A DNA stretch of 64,000 nucleotides from Pseudomonadota bacterium (GTDB taxonomy: Bacteria > Pseudomonadota > Gammaproteobacteria > Burkholderiales > SG8-39): contig CANGMI010000003.1 of the NCBI GenBank assembly GCA_947455195.1, positions 447,620-511,619 on the forward strand. Direction: 5' to 3'. The position numbers and the translations under genes are program-made. Each line of letters starts with the position of its first letter. The stretch's first letter is position 1. Under the pieces are notes generated by a model. That model was not told the DNA's origin. It was given only the letters and a program-made list of their open reading frames with translations, and ran no database searches. Of this stretch, positions 33,386-41,925 are shown piece after piece.

Positions 33386-34158
33386 ACCGCGTGGGACATT
33401 CGAGCATGGGGCATCCGAGGGCTGCGCATACCGTACCGGCGGATACCCTGCCCGCCGTTACCCTCCCTGGCATTACCCTGCCGGCCATTGACCTGCCGAC
33501 TGATGACCTGCCGGCAAGCGCCCTGCCGGCCCGCCGAGCCGGGCGGCTGGGTACAGGCCTGCCTGCGGCGGTTCGCATCGCGGGGTGCGGGCTGGTTGCG
33601 GCCATGCTCGCCGTCATCGACGTGTCGACCCACGCGGCCCGGGCCGCCGACGAACCGCTCGATGCCCTGATGCGGCGCCTTGCGTCACGGCCGCGCGGCC
33701 ATGCCCGGTTCGAGGAACTGCAATACCTCTCGGTGCTGAAGACACCGCTCAGGTCATCGGGCGAACTCGTCTTCATCGCCCCCGATCATCTCGAGAAGAT
33801 CACGCTTGCTCCCAGGGCCGAGAGTCTGGTGATCGATCGCGGCATGCTCACGATGACCCGCGACAAGCGCACGCACACGGTGGCGCTGGCCGACTATCCG
33901 CAACTGGCACCGTTCGTGGAGAGCATCCGCGCCACCCTGGCCGGTGACCGTGCGGCGCTCGAGAAGGCCTACACCGTTGCGCACGGCAGCGACGAGCGCC
34001 GCTGGTGGATGACGCTGACACCCCGCGATGCCGCACTGGTCTCGATGCTGCGAAGCATCCGCATCACCGGCGTTCAGGATGCCATCCGCACGATGGAGAT
34101 CCTGAATGCCAACGGTGACCGATCGATGATGACCATCACGGACCTGCCGACGCCGTGA
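33382..34158 (+). CDS. LolA-like outer-membrane lipoprotein carrier (APE cluster)
   Basis: The 258-residue protein is LolA-like in its mature half ('LDALMRRLASRPRGHARFEE', 'LQYLSVLKTPLRSSGELVFI'), matching ApeL-type carriers that may bring the lipid-linked polyene across the periplasm. A hydrophobic signal segment ('IAGCGLVAAMLAVIDVSTHA') comes only after about 70 residues. That leader is built from six 15-bp repeats and is odd for an exported protein, so the true start may be further in. The start used here is TTG, overlapping the ketosynthase stop (TTGA). Confidence 0.75.
   Translation: MNRVGHSSMGHPRAAHTVPADTLPAVTLPGITLPAIDLPTDDLPASALPARRAGRLGTGLPAAVRIAGCGLVAAMLAVIDVSTHAARAADEPLDALMRRLASRPRGHARFEELQYLSVLKTPLRSSGELVFIAPDHLEKITLAPRAESLVIDRGMLTMTRDKRTHTVALADYPQLAPFVESIRATLAGDRAALEKAYTVAHGSDERRWWMTLTPRDAALVSMLRSIRITGVQDAIRTMEILNANGDRSMMTITDLPTP
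33436..33525 (+). repeat. six 15-bp repeats in the LolA-like gene leader
   Basis: Six back-to-back 15-bp units, each ending in CCTG or CCTC, give five-residue repeats with Leu-Pro at each join (PADTL, PAVTL, PGITL, PAIDL, PTDDL, PASAL). They precede the signal segment. Confidence 0.8.
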
Positions 34159-34205
34159 GGGACACCCGATCGTGACGACAGGGCACCGGTGAGGACACCC
34201 GCACC

Positions 34206-36764
34206 ATGCTGAAGCGCTGGCCGGTGGCGCTGTGGCTCGCCGCCTCGGCCCTGCTCGCGCTGGTGGTGGCCCGGGCGCACTACAGCGCTGACCTCTCGGC
34301 CTTTCTGCCTGCCACGCCCACAGCGGCTCAGGCCATGCTGGTCGACCAGATCCGCGAAGGGCCGGCGTCGCGCCTCATCCTCATCGCGATCGAAGGGGCC
34401 GATGCACCGCGGCGCGCACGACTGTCGGCGCACCTCGCCAGCCGGTTGCGCGGCGATGCGCACTTTCGTGCCGTGCTCAACGGCGATTCAAGCACCGCCG
34501 GCGCCGACCGGGCGTTCGTGTTCTCGCACCGCTACGCCCTCAGCGAACGCATCACGCCCGCCTTCTTCGAACCCGAACACTTCACGGTGGCGCTGGCCGA
34601 GGGCATCGATCTCCTGACCTCGCCTCTGGGGCTCATGGGGCGAGCGTTCTTCACCCGCGACCCTACTGCGGAGACCCTGCAGGTCATCTCGCAGCTTGAC
34701 CGCTCGAGCCGACCCCGCCTGATGCACGGGGTGTGGATGTCCCCCGATGGCGAGCGTGCGCTGCTGGTAGCGCATACCGAGGCCACCGGTGCCGATACCG
34801 ACGGGCAGCAGGCCGCCCTGCAGGCCATCGAGCTGGCGTTTGCAGATGCGCTGGCCGAGAGCGCACTGGCCGAGGGCGCACTGGCCGAGAGCGCACTGGC
34901 GATGGATGCCCGGGCTGCCGAAGCACGGGGTGCGACTGCGCAGCGCGCATCGCCCCAGGCCGCACCGGATGCGGTGCTGCACATGACCGGACCGGGTGTC
35001 TTCGGGGTCGCGGCGCGCGCGCAGATCGAGCGCGAGGCGGCGCGCCTCTCGGTACTGAGCACGGTGCTCATTGCCGCCTTCCTGCTCGCCGTGTACCGAT
35101 CGCCCCGTGCGCTCATCCTCGGGATGCTGCCCGTGCTCTCCGGGGCACTGGCCGGTGTGGCCGCGGTGGCGATCGGCTTCGATGTCGTGCACGCGGTCAC
35201 CCTCGGGTTCGGCGTGACGCTGATCGGCGAGGCAGTGGACTACTCGGTGTATCTGTTCATCCAGCGCGAGGGCGGTCGGGCAGGCGCCGACGAGCACTGG
35301 CAGCGCCGCTTCTGGCCCACCATCCGGCTTGGCATGCTCACCTCGGCCGTGGGTTTCGCATCGCTGGTGCCCTCGGGCTTTCCGGGGCTTGCGCAACTGG
35401 GGGTCTATTCGATCGCGGGCCTGGTGGCCGCACTGCTGGTGACACGTCACGTGCTGCCGGCGCTCCTGCCAGCGCGCCTCAACCTGGCGGCCATCGAGCC
35501 GGTGGGCGAGGCCGTGCTCACACTGCGTGCACGGCTGTCGCGGGTGCGGCTGCTCGATCGGGCGGCCCCGGTGGCGGCGCTCCTGGCACTCGGCATCCTC
35601 GCCGTTCATCGGGTACCGCTCTGGGATGGACAACTGTCGAGTCTGAGTCCGGTACCGGCAGCCTCGATTGCGCTCGACTCGGCCCTGCGACGCGATCTGG
35701 GGGCACCCGAAGTGCGCTCGGTGGTGGTGGCATCGGCGGCCAGTGCCGACGGGGCACTCGCAGCAGCCGAAGCGGCAGCACCAGCCCTCGACAGGCTCGT
35801 GGTCGAGGGTGTTCTGGCGAGCTACGACAGCCCTGCCCGCTACCTGCCCAGCCAGGCACGGCACGAAGCACGGCAGGCGAGCATTCCGACGCGCGAGCGC
35901 GTGCAGGCCCTGCTTGGAGGTGCGCTCGCGACGCTGCCGGTTCGCGGCGATCAGCTTCACCCCTTCATCGATGCGCTCGAGACGGCGCGAACCGCACCGC
36001 GCATCACGCGCACCGACCTCGAAGGCACCTCGCTGCGGTCAGCGGTGGAACTGCTGCTCGTCGAACACAAGGGCCGATGGAATGCGCTGATGCCGCTGGC
36101 TGCACCGCGCTCGGGCCTCGCAAGCGGCGTTGTCGACACGGCGCGGGTCAGCGAAGCCTTGCAGAGCATCGAATCCGCAGGGAAAAGCGACACCGCGAAG
36201 CCAAGCGATGCCACGCCCGCGAGCGCTGCCCCGACGCCCGGGACGTCCGGCACCTTCGAGCTTCGGGTACTGGACCTCAAGACCGAGTCGGATGCGCTCT
36301 ACTCGAGCTATCTCACCGAAGCCTCGCACCTCTCGCTCATCGGGCTCCTGGGCATCATGGTGCTGCTGGCCACCGCGCTCCGATCCGCCAGGGCCATGCT
36401 GCGTGTGGTGGCACCCCTTCTCCTGTCGGTGCTGATCGTGATGGCCGGTTTCAGCCTCGCCGCGCAGCCGATGAACATCCTGCATCTGGTGGGGTTGCTC
36501 CTCATCGTGGCGATCGGCTCCAATTACGCGCTCTTCTTCGAGCGCGAGGCACGGCAGAGCGGGCAGCCGATCGACGCGCGTACGGTGGCATCGCTCGTCG
36601 TGGCCAATCTCACCACGGTCATCGGCTTTGGCGTGCTGGCGCAATCCTCCGTGCCGGTGCTGGCTGCGATCGGCTCGACCGTTGCCCCGGGTGCGCTCCT
36701 CGCCCTCGCGCTCTCGGCACTGATGAGCGGTGGGGAGGGCCGCACGCAGCGCGCGGCCGGATGA
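34206..36764 (+). CDS. MMPL/RND-family exporter (APE cluster)
   Basis: The 852-residue membrane protein has the RND/MMPL layout: an N-terminal helix ('VALWLAASALLALVVARAHY'), a large periplasmic loop, a five-to-six-helix block ('VLIAAFLLAVYRSPRALILG', 'VTLGFGVTLIGEAVDYSVYL'), a second loop and a second helix block ('ILHLVGLLLIVAIGSNYALF'). APE clusters contain one such exporter (ApeM-type), presumably moving the polyene lipid out of the inner membrane. Loop one contains a 15-bp repeat (LAESA LAEGA LAESA). Confidence 0.9.
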   Translation: MLKRWPVALWLAASALLALVVARAHYSADLSAFLPATPTAAQAMLVDQIREGPASRLILIAIEGADAPRRARLSAHLASRLRGDAHFRAVLNGDSSTAGADRAFVFSHRYALSERITPAFFEPEHFTVALAEGIDLLTSPLGLMGRAFFTRDPTAETLQVISQLDRSSRPRLMHGVWMSPDGERALLVAHTEATGADTDGQQAALQAIELAFADALAESALAEGALAESALAMDARAAEARGATAQRASPQAAPDAVLHMTGPGVFGVAARAQIEREAARLSVLSTVLIAAFLLAVYRSPRALILGMLPVLSGALAGVAAVAIGFDVVHAVTLGFGVTLIGEAVDYSVYLFIQREGGRAGADEHWQRRFWPTIRLGMLTSAVGFASLVPSGFPGLAQLGVYSIAGLVAALLVTRHVLPALLPARLNLAAIEPVGEAVLTLRARLSRVRLLDRAAPVAALLALGILAVHRVPLWDGQLSSLSPVPAASIALDSALRRDLGAPEVRSVVVASAASADGALAAAEAAAPALDRLVVEGVLASYDSPARYLPSQARHEARQASIPTRERVQALLGGALATLPVRGDQLHPFIDALETARTAPRITRTDLEGTSLRSAVELLLVEHKGRWNALMPLAAPRSGLASGVVDTARVSEALQSIESAGKSDTAKPSDATPASAAPTPGTSGTFELRVLDLKTESDALYSSYLTEASHLSLIGLLGIMVLLATALRSARAMLRVVAPLLLSVLIVMAGFSLAAQPMNILHLVGLLLIVAIGSNYALFFEREARQSGQPIDARTVASLVVANLTTVIGFGVLAQSSVPVLAAIGSTVAPGALLALALSALMSGGEGRTQRAAG
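34851..34895 (+). repeat. three 15-bp repeats in the exporter's periplasmic loop
   Basis: Three copies of CTGGCCGAGAGCGCA, differing by one base in the middle copy, encode LAESA-LAEGA-LAESA, with a degenerate fourth copy after them. Confidence 0.8.
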
Positions 36765-36841
36765 CAACCACGCTCCCGCGAGGGCCCGCTCGGCTACCAT
36801 CGGGATCTGCCCGGCAACCTGCACTGGAGGAGCGGCCTTCG

Positions 36842-37753
36842 ATGTCAGACAGACGATTGCATCCGCGCGCCTTGCTGCAGGGCGTGCGACCCAGTACAGG
36901 GCTCGAGTACCTGCCTTCGCCGTTCCTGAAAGGTTCGCTCGCGCTGCATGGGCTGGCGGGTGCGGCGCTCGTCGTCGAAGCCTCGGCCTGGCCGTGGGCC
37001 CTGGGCGGTCTCGCCCTCAACCACCTCGCCATCAGCAGTGCGGGCCTCATCCCGCGAGGCGCGCTGCTCGGGCCCAACATCGTGCGGCTGCCCGAGGCCG
37101 CCGCGAGCGCAAGGCAGATTGCGCTCACGATCGACGATGGCCCCGACCCCGAGGCCACACCCGCCACGCTCGACATCCTCGAAGCCCACGGTGCGCAGGC
37201 CACCTTCTTCTGCGTCGGGCGGGCGCTGCTTGCACAACCCACCCTCGCTCGCGAGATCGTTCGCCGTGGCCACGCGATCGAGAACCACTCGTTGAACCAC
37301 CCCGATTACTTCTCGCTGCTCGGGCCGCAGCGCATGGCGCGCGAAGTACGCGAGGGGCAGCGGGTCATCGCCGACATCACCGGTGAGTCGTCACGCTTCT
37401 TTCGGGCGCCTGCGGGCTTGCGCAACCCCTTCCTGCAGCCGATTCTGGCTCGCAACGGCCTGCACCTGTGCAGCTGGACGCGACGCGGTTTCGATACCGC
37501 CTGCCGCGAACCCGACCGGGTGCAGCAGCGGCTCACCCGGGGCCTGAGCGCCGGTGACATCCTTCTGCTGCATGACGGGCGCGCGGCGCGCACGCGGGGC
37601 GGCCAGCCGATCATCCTGGAGGTGTTGCCCCGGTTGCTGAAAACCGTGCGCGCAAAGGGCCTGAGCACGGTGCGCCTGCGCGACGCGCTGCCACTGCCGG
37701 TCGGTGCGTCCGTGCCCGCATCCACATCCGCGTCCGTGCCCGCGCGACGGTGA
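36842..37753 (+). CDS. polysaccharide deacetylase (NodB domain) in the APE cluster
   Basis: The 303-residue protein has two hydrophobic segments (about 32-72) and a CE4 domain with 'IALTIDDGPDPEATP' (Asp98, Asp99), 'GHAIENHSLNHPDY' (His149, His153), 'FFRAPAGLRNP' and 'DILLLHDG'. All catalytic motifs are present, so it should remove an N- or O-acyl group from a sugar at the membrane, perhaps the head group added by the cluster's glycosyltransferase. GGAGG precedes ATG 36842. Its C-terminus is a short ASVPA repeat. I do not recall this gene as a core APE component. Confidence 0.85.
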   Translation: MSDRRLHPRALLQGVRPSTGLEYLPSPFLKGSLALHGLAGAALVVEASAWPWALGGLALNHLAISSAGLIPRGALLGPNIVRLPEAAASARQIALTIDDGPDPEATPATLDILEAHGAQATFFCVGRALLAQPTLAREIVRRGHAIENHSLNHPDYFSLLGPQRMAREVREGQRVIADITGESSRFFRAPAGLRNPFLQPILARNGLHLCSWTRRGFDTACREPDRVQQRLTRGLSAGDILLLHDGRAARTRGGQPIILEVLPRLLKTVRAKGLSTVRLRDALPLPVGASVPASTSASVPARR

Positions 37754-38460
37754 GGCTCACCCTCTTCCTGCTGGCGGGCTATGCCCTGCTCGAGCACCTG
37801 TCGGTGGCACTGCATGAGCCTGTACTCGGGCTTGCAGCCCTGGTGCTCCTCGCGGTGCTGGTACTCCTCGGTCCGTTGCGACAGGGGCGAGCGTGGGCCT
37901 TCCTCGCGGTTGCAGGTCTTGCGGCACTGCTCGGCCTCGAACGAGTGCGCGACTGGGCACCCGCCGCCTTCTTCCTCTCGCCGATTGCCATCAACACCGG
38001 GCTCGCGTGGGTCTTCGGACACACGCTCGTTCGCGGGCAGACGCCCCTGGTGGCACGCATCGTCCGGCTGCTGCATGCGCGCGATGGCGTGCCTGACCCG
38101 GCGGTGTGGGGCTATGCACGCTCGGTCACGCAATGGTGGACGGCACTCTTCTGCTTCAACGCACTCACCTGTCTCGTGCTCGCGCTCTTCGCGCATCCCG
38201 ATGGACTGCTCGAGCGTCTGGGCGTGCAGCCCGCCATCAGCATTCCGCTCGAACTGTGGTCGTTTCACGCCAATATCGGCTGCTATGCGCTGGTGGGCGC
38301 GCTCTTTGCCATCGAGTACACCATCCGGTGCCGACGGTTTCCATGGCAACCCTTCACGGGGCTCATCGACTTCCTGCAGCAGGTGGCGCGCCTCGGGCCG
38401 GCCGTCGGTGAGGAAATACGCGCCGAGCGTGCAGCCCGTACCCGGAGCGCATCGCGATGA
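37750..38460 (+). CDS. COG4648-like integral membrane protein (APE cluster)
   Basis: The 236-residue protein has five or six hydrophobic segments, including 'LGLAALVLLAVLVLLGPL', 'AWAFLAVAGLAALLGLERV' and 'FFLSPIAINTGLAWVFGHTL'. Membrane proteins of this type accompany APE genes in many Proteobacteria without a known role. 'VWGYARSVTQWWTALFCFNA' looks like the conserved core. The start is GTG, overlapping the deacetylase stop (GTGA), and its end overlaps the next dehydratase gene (ATGA). Confidence 0.8.
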   Translation: MRLTLFLLAGYALLEHLSVALHEPVLGLAALVLLAVLVLLGPLRQGRAWAFLAVAGLAALLGLERVRDWAPAAFFLSPIAINTGLAWVFGHTLVRGQTPLVARIVRLLHARDGVPDPAVWGYARSVTQWWTALFCFNALTCLVLALFAHPDGLLERLGVQPAISIPLELWSFHANIGCYALVGALFAIEYTIRCRRFPWQPFTGLIDFLQQVARLGPAVGEEIRAERAARTRSASR

Positions 38461-38807
38461 GCATGATCGAACCGCGCCCGCATCGATCGACCTTCTCGAT
38501 CGCACCCGATCACCCCTGCCTTGCCGGACACTTTCCCGGTGCCCCGATCGTGCCCGGCGTGGTGATGCTCGACGAAGCGTTTCGGGCACTCGGACTCGAT
38601 GCCGGAGCCGCGCTGCAGATCGACTGGGTGAAGTTTGCGCGTCCGCTCCTTCCGGGCGAGACGGCCACGCTGGAGGCCACGGTTGAAGACCCGCCGGCGA
38701 GCCGGACGATCATCCGGTTCTCGATCAGGCACGCCGATGAACTGCTCGCTCGAGGGGCGCTCACGGTGCCCGCAGCCGGCAGCCGCGACCTCGCGGGAGG
38801 CGCATGA
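38457..38807 (+). CDS. ApeI-like hotdog dehydratase (APE cluster)
   Basis: The 116-residue hotdog protein shows the FabZ-type motif 'HPCLAGHFPGAPIVPGVVML' with His25 as the likely catalytic residue. It is the short form expected of ApeI, which in studied systems pairs with an ApeP-like subunit to dehydrate 3-hydroxyacyl-ACP. It is coupled to its neighbours by four-base overlaps. Confidence 0.87.
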   Translation: MSMIEPRPHRSTFSIAPDHPCLAGHFPGAPIVPGVVMLDEAFRALGLDAGAALQIDWVKFARPLLPGETATLEATVEDPPASRTIIRFSIRHADELLARGALTVPAAGSRDLAGGA

Positions 38808-39733
38808 GGAGCGACGATCGCGCCGCACCCGACACCGCCGACCGGAGCGCCTGGATCAGGCGTCCGGAGGGCGGTGGCCGGCTCGCCCTGTGGCTCATCC
38901 GGACCTTCGCCCTCACTTGCGGACGGGCCCCGGCACGGCTGGTCCTGGCGCCAGTGAGTGCGTACTTCGCGCTTCGTCGGGGTCCCGAGCGGCGCGCCTC
39001 GCGCCAGTTTCTGACCCAGGTGAACGGGCGGCCCGCATCACTCCTCGATGTCATCCGGCACATCTTCACCTTTGCCACCGTCACCCTCGATCGGGTGTTT
39101 CTGCTCACCGCCGCGTTTCGCGGATTCGACATCCGGGTGCAGGGCGTGGAGGCGGTTCACGCGCTCATGGAGCCCGGGCGCGGCGTGCTGCTGATGGGTG
39201 CTCATGTGGGCAGCTTCGATGCCCTGCGGGTGCTCGCGCTCGCGCGACCCGGGCTCAAGGTTCGACCGGTCATCGATCTGGGCCAGAACCCCACGGTGTC
39301 GCGCCTCCTGAACGCACTCAACCCGAGCATCGCCAGCAGCATCATCAATGCGCGGCAGGATGGCACCCGCACTGCGCTCGCCATTCACGAGGCCCTCGCC
39401 GAGGGTGCTCTGGTGACGCTGCTCGCCGATCGGGTGCGCCCGGGCAATCCGTCGGTGGTGGTGAACTTCCTGGGTCGGCCGGCCGCTTTCCCCACTTCGC
39501 CCTGGCTGCTTGCGGCCACGCTCAAGGTGCCGGTGGTGCTGTGCTTTGGCCTCTATCGCGGCGGGCGCCGCTACGACCTGCACTTCGAGGTGTTCGATGA
39601 GCAGGTCAGCATTCCGCGCGGCGATCGGGCTGCGGCCACGCAGGCGGTGACGCAACGCTTTGCCGACCGGCTTGGCCACCATGTGCGGCTGGCACCACTC
39701 AACTGGTTCAACTTCTATGAGCTCCGGGCCTGA
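38804..39733 (+). CDS. LpxL-like lysophospholipid acyltransferase (APE cluster)
   Basis: The 309-residue protein resembles LpxL/HtrB-type acyltransferases, with HX4D in 'VLLMGAHVGSFDALRVLALA' and 'PGNPSVVVNFLGRPAAFPTS' further on. Related domains form the C-terminal part of the fused glycosyltransferase/acyltransferase of other APE clusters; here it is a separate gene 8 kb from the GT2 gene. It probably acylates the head group at the inner membrane. It overlaps both flanking genes. Confidence 0.87.
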   Translation: MRSDDRAAPDTADRSAWIRRPEGGGRLALWLIRTFALTCGRAPARLVLAPVSAYFALRRGPERRASRQFLTQVNGRPASLLDVIRHIFTFATVTLDRVFLLTAAFRGFDIRVQGVEAVHALMEPGRGVLLMGAHVGSFDALRVLALARPGLKVRPVIDLGQNPTVSRLLNALNPSIASSIINARQDGTRTALAIHEALAEGALVTLLADRVRPGNPSVVVNFLGRPAAFPTSPWLLAATLKVPVVLCFGLYRGGRRYDLHFEVFDEQVSIPRGDRAAATQAVTQRFADRLGHHVRLAPLNWFNFYELRA

Positions 39734-40241
39734 CGCAACGCAGGCCGCAGGGCCTGCCGGCACAGCAACCACAGCCGCGACAGCCGGGCCAGGCACACCC
39801 GCCGAGTTGACCATCGCCGACCTCATCCCGCACGCCGGATCGATGTGCCTCCTCGAGCGCATCGTGGGCTGGGACGACACGCACGTTCAGCTCGCCACGC
39901 AGTCGCATGCGCGTGCCGACAATCCGCTGCGTCACGCAGGACGCCTTTCGGTCGTGATGCTGTGCGAATACGGCGCCCAGGCCACTGCCGTCCACGGCGG
40001 GCTTCTGGCTGCACGCACCGGTGGCCGTGCACCCCCCGGCTTTCTCGTATCGCTGCGCGACGTGACGCTGACGGGCGTCGCGCTCGAACAGCTGGCGGGC
40101 GAAATCGACGTGCAGGCCACCCGCCTTCACGGCGATGGCAGCGGCTGGCAGTACACCTTTGCCGTCTCGCACCAGGGGCGCCTGCTTGCCAGCGGGCGCA
40201 CCGCCATCATGCTGCGGCGGGAACCGCCTCGGGATAGCTGA
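39717..40241 (+). CDS. second ApeP-like 3-hydroxyacyl-ACP dehydratase (APE cluster)
   Basis: The 174-residue protein has an Ala/Thr/Pro-rich lead of about 30 residues, then 'ELTIADLIPHAGSMCLLERI', 'NPLRHAGRLSVVMLCEYGAQ' and 'PPGFLVSLRDVTLTG', which fit the COG4706 family. It is the classic partner for the ApeI-like protein at 38457. It begins inside the acyltransferase gene (17-bp overlap), and its last 35 bp overlap the convergent flavoprotein gene. It ends the plus arm. Confidence 0.82.
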   Translation: MSSGPDATQAAGPAGTATTAATAGPGTPAELTIADLIPHAGSMCLLERIVGWDDTHVQLATQSHARADNPLRHAGRLSVVMLCEYGAQATAVHGGLLAARTGGRAPPGFLVSLRDVTLTGVALEQLAGEIDVQATRLHGDGSGWQYTFAVSHQGRLLASGRTAIMLRREPPRDS

Positions 40242-41925
40242 GGAAGGCGCCCTGGGGCGCGGCTTCACGTCCGGCACAGCGCAAGGCGGCCCCGGCCTCG
40301 GGCCAGGTCGACGCGAGCGGGTGGCTGGTCTGCGCCCGACCGACAATCTCGGCAGCCAGTGCCTCGAGACGATCGAGCGATTCGCTCATGCGTGCGACAA
40401 AACGCTCGTCGTCATCGCGCTGCCCGGCGAGGCCCTCGTTGAGTTCGACAAACCAGGGCAGGCGCGCCTGATCGAGAATGCGCGCCGGGTTGCGGCTACC
40501 GCCGGCAGCGGCCCACCCGCGCAGCAGGGCCTGCATCGCCTCGTTGAGCGAGCGCGCCTTCATGAGCACGGCGCCAATGCGACCGAACATCGACAGGTCG
40601 GTGAGCCGGTTCTGGAAGAAGATCGGGCACAAGATGCCCCAGTAGTAGGTGTAATCCCACATCACCTTGCAGGCGAGTGCCTCGGGGTGACCGAAGATGC
40701 CGTACTGACCTTCGTAGAGGGTGAGCGTACTCTCGTAGAAGGAGCGCAGCAGTCGCGAGTAGGCACGCACGGCCGGTGCCAGTGCCTGCCCGCGCAGATC
40801 GCGTGACACGAGCTCCACGATGTAGGTGTTGGTGATGGCGATGAAGTCGCTGCCCGGCGAATAGAACGGGTCGAGAAAGAAACCGGCCTCACCGGTAATG
40901 GCCCAGCGGCGTGCGGAGAAAACCTCGCGACAGCCATAGGAAACGTTTCTGAACGCCGCGAAATCGGCCGGACCGACACCGGTATCGAGCAGCGCCTCGG
41001 CAAGCCGCGGCTGGTGCCGCTGCAACCATTCGAGCGCACGCTCGAAGGTGTTCATGGTGGCCAGTGGATGGGTCGCGGCATCGGCCACGATGCCCACCGA
41101 GTGATAGCCCGAGGCGAGCGGAATGAGCCACACCCAGTAACCATCACCGACCAGATGGTTGGTCGAGCGCCAGCGCTGGCCCGCCACGCAGCGACCCAGC
41201 CAGGCCGGGTCGGTCGACCAGGCCTCGACATCGATCCGGAAAGGCGTGCGGAACCACACCGCATTGGCATCGTGTCCGTTGTCTTCGGCCAGACCGAGCT
41301 GACGCTTCAAGCGACCGGCGCGACCCGAGGCATCGACCACCCAGCGGGTGCGTACCACACGGTCTTCACCACCCTGCACGTAGCGAACCACGGAGGGTTC
41401 GGCATCGCCATCGGCCGAAGGCGACAGATCGACTCCATCGACGACGGCACCGGTCTGCAGATCGATGCCCGCTGCGCGACAACGCTCGGCCAGATGGTTC
41501 TCGAAAATGCCACGGTCGATCTGGTAACTGGGCGCACTCAGGAAGCGGCCGACCCCGATCTCCTGCACCGAGTCGAGCGCCGGCCGACCATCGGAACTGA
41601 AGAAACGAAAACCGAACTTGCGCACATGCGCGTCGCGCAGATGATCGCGAAGACCGAGCACCTCGCCGAAGTAGTGCGCCCCGATCTCGACCGTCGACTC
41701 ACCGACCTTGTGGGTAGCCTCAGGAGCCGGCCCCTCGCGCCGCTCGAGCACGCGAATGGCCAGTTGCGGGTGGGCCTGGCGCAGGTGCAGGGCACAGGTG
41801 AGGCCGGCAAGGCCGCCACCCATCACGAGCACATCGACGACCGCAGGGGCGCTCGAGACAGCGTCGGGCAGGTCGACTCGAACAACCACCCCAGCGCCGC
41901 GATCCCTTTCAACACCATCAGCCAT
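40207..41925 (-). CDS. FAD-dependent halogenase-type oxidoreductase (APE cluster)
   Basis: The 572-residue flavoprotein has the dinucleotide motif 'DVLVMGGGLAGLTCALHL' (36-42) and two marks of flavin-dependent halogenases: 'HKVGESTVE' followed by a Lys in 'VRKFGFRFF' (Lys103, position of the catalytic lysine) and WVWLIP (264-269), matching WxWxIP. 'GEAGFFLDPFYSPGSDFIAI' follows as in that family. Xanthomonadin-type aryl polyenes are halogenated, so halogenation of the aryl end is possible; plain oxidation is the alternative. Start ATG 41925; it overlaps the CLF-like gene by eight bases. Confidence 0.8.
   Translation of the reverse strand: MADGVERDRGAGVVVRVDLPDAVSSAPAVVDVLVMGGGLAGLTCALHLRQAHPQLAIRVLERREGPAPEATHKVGESTVEIGAHYFGEVLGLRDHLRDAHVRKFGFRFFSSDGRPALDSVQEIGVGRFLSAPSYQIDRGIFENHLAERCRAAGIDLQTGAVVDGVDLSPSADGDAEPSVVRYVQGGEDRVVRTRWVVDASGRAGRLKRQLGLAEDNGHDANAVWFRTPFRIDVEAWSTDPAWLGRCVAGQRWRSTNHLVGDGYWVWLIPLASGYHSVGIVADAATHPLATMNTFERALEWLQRHQPRLAEALLDTGVGPADFAAFRNVSYGCREVFSARRWAITGEAGFFLDPFYSPGSDFIAITNTYIVELVSRDLRGQALAPAVRAYSRLLRSFYESTLTLYEGQYGIFGHPEALACKVMWDYTYYWGILCPIFFQNRLTDLSMFGRIGAVLMKARSLNEAMQALLRGWAAAGGSRNPARILDQARLPWFVELNEGLAGQRDDDERFVARMSESLDRLEALAAEIVGRAQTSHPLASTWPEAGAALRCAGREAAPQGAFLSYPEAVPAAA

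Noticed and set aside
34733-37753. very long open frame (about 1006 codons) on the plus strand
   Set aside because: Its first two-thirds are the off-frame shadow of the MMPL exporter gene, rich in Arg/Gly/Ala with no motif. Only the last 303 codons (36842-37753) are the real deacetylase gene.
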